Origin: Colwellia piezophila ATCC BAA-637 | Lineage (GTDB): Bacteria > Pseudomonadota > Gammaproteobacteria > Enterobacterales > Alteromonadaceae | Reading direction: 5' to 3' | Assembly: GCF_000378625.1 (NCBI RefSeq) | Contig: NZ_KB905171.1 | Span: forward strand, 124,001 to 188,000 | DNA length: 64,000 nucleotides | Shown here: positions 61,177 through 64,000 of the stretch, piece by piece | How the letters are laid out: every line of letters begins with the position of its first letter | Numbering within the stretch: the stretch's first letter is position 1 | Program-made: the position numbers and the translations under genes | The notes under the pieces: model-generated | Seen by the model: the letters and a program-made list of their open reading frames with translations, nothing else | What the model was told of the DNA's origin: nothing | The model's database searches: none

Positions 61177-62757
61177 TTATTTTTTCGGCACTAACTTTAA
61201 ATCTTGAAAATCGAAGCTAAAGTCCGTGGCTTTCGATACCGCCTTCATAGTAGCGTAGTTGATGCTACCCTCTTCATTCAAATTAAAATTAACAAAGGCG
61301 TCAGCTTCCAAGGTTCTATCATGCCAGCGAACAATAAAAGTATTATGCTGGTAGTGCTCAAGTGTGCCTGCTAATGCCGCGGTATTACTAAATTGCATAT
61401 GCAGCTTATTATTTTTAAAGCTAATATTTATTTCACCATACCAATTATCAACATAAGTATTGGCATAATCACGTAATGTTAACGAATGTGCTGCGTTTTT
61501 ATGCACGGAATCAGCCATTTTAGCTAAGCGATTTTGTTCTTTGGCTTTACTTTTTTGCTGTTTTTTATGATAAAAATCGATCCAATTTTTTTCAGGTAAC
61601 TCAAGGTATTCATTTAATATTTGTAAGTAGATAGCATTAAAAGCATAACCAGATTGCTGATTAGTTAAAATCACCATCGCCAGATCTTCTTCCGGTACTA
61701 ACACCACTTTAGAAACCATACCTAAAATACCACCACTGTGATGAATTAATTTTACGCCATGGTAATCTTTCATGAACCAACCTAAGCCATAAGCTGAAAA
61801 GTGGGTTTTATCTTGCCGAGTGGCTTTATCAGAAACAGACAATAAAGTACGCGGCTGCCACATGGCACGACTTTGCTTAGCTGAAAATAACCGCGGTGCA
61901 TTGTCATCAAGGATATTTCCGTAGGTGCCTTGATTAAGCTGCGCCAATAGCCAAAAGCTCATATCATTAACACTTGAAGCTACAGAGGCCGCCGCGCCAA
62001 ATCTCTCTATGAAATTACCGCCAACAACATTTAGTTCACCATTAAGAGGCACATGCGCTCTGGCAACATTTTTGTTCTGCGTTTCAATCTTTGAAAAAGC
62101 AGCACGGGTATTTTTCATGCCCAAAGCAGTAAAAATACGCTGTTGAACAACGTCATTCCAAGATTGCCCCGTAACACGAGCGATCACTTCTCCAGCGACA
62201 ATATATAGCAAATTGTCATAAGCAAATTCACTGCGAAAACTAGAGACAACAGGTAGATGTTTAATACCTTTAATAACATCATCATTAGTTAAAGTGGTGT
62301 GCGGCCAAATCATTAAGTCACCTGCACCCAAGCCTAAACCTGAGTTGTGTGCTAATAAATCAATGATAGTGAATTCACGAGTAACGTAGGCATCTGGCAT
62401 CTGAAATTCGGGAATAATGTCAGTTACTTTGGTTTGCCAAGTTAACTTTCCTTCATCCACCAAATTCGCTAATAGCGCAACGGTCATGGCTTTGGTATTA
62501 GAAGCTATGCCAAATAAAGTATCCGCCGTCACTTTCGCAGATTTTCCGTGCTCAATAACCCCGAAGCCTTTACTCATTACCACCTTGTTATCTTTCACAA
62601 TAGCGACCGCGACACCCGGCACTTGAAAAGTACTCATGGCTTGGGCAATGGCTAGCTCAATATTAGTATTCTTATCAGCAATGCTACTTGCCTGCGTCGG
62701 CGTTACGAATGACAAGAGCAAGGTAATTAAAAATACGGTACAACTGAATAACTTCAT
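61177..62757 (-). CDS. Serine hydrolase of the class C beta-lactamase fold
   Basis: I use the ATG at 62757 (MKLFSCTVFL), with AGGA upstream; an in-frame ATG at 62790 adds 11 residues before the signal peptide. It has 526 residues with a signal peptide ending TQA (residue 23). The serine motif is SNTK (S-x-x-K), then YDN (Y-x-N) and HHSGG (H-x-G). The C-terminal about 120 residues resemble the DUF3471 tail of peptidase/esterase homologues. This class includes D-aminopeptidases and esterases; antibiotic resistance is not implied. Confidence 0.88.
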   Translation of the reverse strand: MKLFSCTVFLITLLLSFVTPTQASSIADKNTNIELAIAQAMSTFQVPGVAVAIVKDNKVVMSKGFGVIEHGKSAKVTADTLFGIASNTKAMTVALLANLVDEGKLTWQTKVTDIIPEFQMPDAYVTREFTIIDLLAHNSGLGLGAGDLMIWPHTTLTNDDVIKGIKHLPVVSSFRSEFAYDNLLYIVAGEVIARVTGQSWNDVVQQRIFTALGMKNTRAAFSKIETQNKNVARAHVPLNGELNVVGGNFIERFGAAASVASSVNDMSFWLLAQLNQGTYGNILDDNAPRLFSAKQSRAMWQPRTLLSVSDKATRQDKTHFSAYGLGWFMKDYHGVKLIHHSGGILGMVSKVVLVPEEDLAMVILTNQQSGYAFNAIYLQILNEYLELPEKNWIDFYHKKQQKSKAKEQNRLAKMADSVHKNAAHSLTLRDYANTYVDNWYGEINISFKNNKLHMQFSNTAALAGTLEHYQHNTFIVRWHDRTLEADAFVNFNLNEEGSINYATMKAVSKATDFSFDFQDLKLVPKK

Positions 62758-62840
62758 TTTAGTTTCCTGATTTAAGGTGATTACTTTCATTTGAGCTAGT
62801 TTAAACTTACTTTAGCCCCTCTTACCTCAACGAGTAGTAA

Positions 62841-63476
62841 TTAAGCGATCTCTATACCTAAGCTAGATAAGCCTTCAGATAAGCTCATGTTCTTGGCAAG
62901 TTGGCAGCTACGTTTATCTTCAGCCGCAAACTTTAAATAATCGAACAGTTCATTTTGCGTATCTTTTTCCCACTGAACTAATGGATGTTCATCCATTTGT
63001 TCCGTGGTAATAACAAACTCTTCATCGCCATTATCATCGACTTCATCAAGTAACAATAATTCAACATAATAACTGACGGTATTATGAGAAAGTCGGCTAA
63101 TACATCTAATATCGTCTAGATCTGCATCGGTGATTTTATTTTTTTTCTGTGGTTTACTTTGCATTAATTGCCATAAAGCCGTTAATGCCATACACGCATC
63201 AAGTGCAGGAAAAACCCCAAAAGAGTCAAACGCTTCTGGATCTGGCGTTTCAGGCTCTAATTTGAGTAGTTGTGCGTCAACATTGATTTTTACCGTATTG
63301 CGATTAGCCAGCCATTGCCAAATGATATCGAGTTGGTTACGAAGAATTTTAGCATCACCAAAACCTTCGGCTTCACTAAACATTTGATAATTGGGTAACA
63401 TACGCTCAAGTAGCGCTGCAGAAAAAGTAATTTGTTGCCAATGACTTAACTTGGCAAAAGGAAGATGAATAGCCAC
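62841..63476 (-). CDS. YjaG-like protein (DUF416)
   Basis: It has 211 residues. It matches YjaG/DUF416 in its opening (LSHWQQITFSAALLERMLPNY), in the Asp/Pro-rich PDPEAFDSFGVFPALDACMAL and in the acidic central region. The family is soluble, conserved in Gammaproteobacteria and of unknown function. It stands alone on the minus strand. Confidence 0.85.
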   Translation of the reverse strand: MAIHLPFAKLSHWQQITFSAALLERMLPNYQMFSEAEGFGDAKILRNQLDIIWQWLANRNTVKINVDAQLLKLEPETPDPEAFDSFGVFPALDACMALTALWQLMQSKPQKKNKITDADLDDIRCISRLSHNTVSYYVELLLLDEVDDNGDEEFVITTEQMDEHPLVQWEKDTQNELFDYLKFAAEDKRSCQLAKNMSLSEGLSSLGIEIA

Positions 63477-63619
63477 TTAGGTATAGACTCAGTTGCGATA
63501 ATTCACTGGATTATACCCAAGCTTATTCAAAATGCGAATAAGCTTGGCGCTATCAAGCACTAAATTGTATCCACTAAGGCGTATTACCGCTAAGCCTTTA
63601 GCGATAATACTCAAAAAAA

Positions 63620-64000
63620 TCAGCTGGTTAATTGTTTTTGTGCATATGCAAACTTTAACCGGTATTCTGTTAACTTATGCTCTAGATCATTCATTTCTTC
63701 ATTAAACTTATCATTCTGTGCACTATTATCAGTGATTAACTGATGATTCTCATCACGTAAAAACTTAATGGTTTCTCTAACTTTATCATTGTCTTTTTCT
63801 TGTTTATCACGATTATTATTAAAGCGAAGTAAGATGTTTTCTTGGCCATCTTGAGCTGTTTTAACTTGCTCATTTAGCACCGAAACTTCTTGCTGATATA
63901 GCTTTATATCCTGTTTCTCTGTTGTTATTTGCTTACTAAGTTGCTCATTTTCCCTACCTAATTCAATAATTTTTTCTTGCGCTATTACTTGTAATTGTTT
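63620..64000 (-). CDS. Coiled-coil protein (C-terminal part only)
   Basis: The minus-strand frame is open from the window edge to a stop at 63620, giving at least 126 residues; the start lies beyond 64000. The sequence is rich in Lys, Glu, Gln and Leu with heptad-like spacing (EKIIELGRENEQLSKQITTEK, LEHKLTEYRLKFAYAQKQL). No domain is recognisable in this part. A GTG at 63880 is in frame but internal. The gene could be a cell-envelope or chromosome-associated coiled-coil protein. Confidence 0.7.
   Translation of the reverse strand, partial: KQLQVIAQEKIIELGRENEQLSKQITTEKQDIKLYQQEVSVLNEQVKTAQDGQENILLRFNNNRDKQEKDNDKVRETIKFLRDENHQLITDNSAQNDKFNEEMNDLEHKLTEYRLKFAYAQKQLTS

Noticed and set aside
61177..62757. 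Antibiotic-resistance beta-lactamase
   Set aside because: It has the S-x-x-K and Y-x-N motifs but is much longer than AmpC and has a DUF3471-like tail; it is more likely an esterase or peptidase.

Overview
The window is one contiguous piece of an AT-rich gammaproteobacterial chromosome. Gene content, gene order and protein sequence point to the order Alteromonadales, most probably Colwellia or a close relative. This is judged from protein recognition and synteny (tatABC-tatD-hemB, rhlB/trxA/rho/gppA, ftsYEX-rpoH, coaBC-slmA, bioH/comF/nfuA), not from a database search. Nearly all of it is core chromosome. I see no rRNA, tRNA, CRISPR array, prophage or intact insertion sequence.

Layout. 1-4300: thiamine thiazole/pyrimidine genes thiC-thiO-thiS-thiG on the minus strand behind a TPP riboswitch. 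4400-7320: HutD-like, YhhN-like and GNAT genes, then lexA with two SOS boxes. 7320-8210: long non-coding leader with an FNR-like site and a full-length MITE-like repeat. 8212-17234: a nine-gene aa3/caa3-type cytochrome c oxidase operon (coxB, ctaD, ctaG, ctaE, SURF1, an SCO-like protein, ctaA, ctaB, sco) covering subunits, copper insertion and heme A synthesis. 17300-24400: polysaccharide deacetylase, a dinF relic, VanZ-like protein, nfuA, a large M14 peptidase, comF and bioH. 24500-28900: FlgC-like small protein plus SprA-type metalloprotease, TetR, coaD, mutM. 29100-32150: rpmB-rpmG, an orphan ParA/ribbon-helix-helix pair, PilZ, radC. 32275-37800: coaBC, slmA, pepD, a membrane diguanylate cyclase and a LuxR-type response regulator. 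38040-45300: fre, ubiD, rho, trxA, rhlB, Ppx/GppA. 45370-47000: TetR/GST divergent pair. 47084-51991: the tatABC-hyp-tatD-DGC-hemB operon. 52258-56187: TonB-dependent receptor and rpoH with duplicated terminators. 56456-59715: ftsYEX. 59854-64000: rsmD, ogt, a serine hydrolase, a YjaG-like gene and the C-terminal end of a coiled-coil protein.

How the genes work together. The cytochrome oxidase operon is self-contained for building a heme-copper oxidase: ctaB and ctaA make heme A, SURF1 inserts it, CtaG and Sco deliver copper, and subunit II carries two extra cytochrome c domains. The thi block makes the thiazole and pyrimidine halves of thiamine under TPP feedback. The Tat operon couples protein export to a nuclease, a c-di-GMP synthase and heme synthesis.

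The most unusual material is non-coding. There are two families of MITE-like inverted-repeat elements (about 262 and 270 bp). Each has a full-length copy and a short copy reduced to its two termini, and the second family brackets ubiD on both sides. Other points for a second look are the in-frame 144-codon cytochrome c duplication in subunit II, the ParA/RHH cassette, the FlgC-like/SprA pair, the SCO-like protein, the dinF relic and the duplicated rpoH terminator block.
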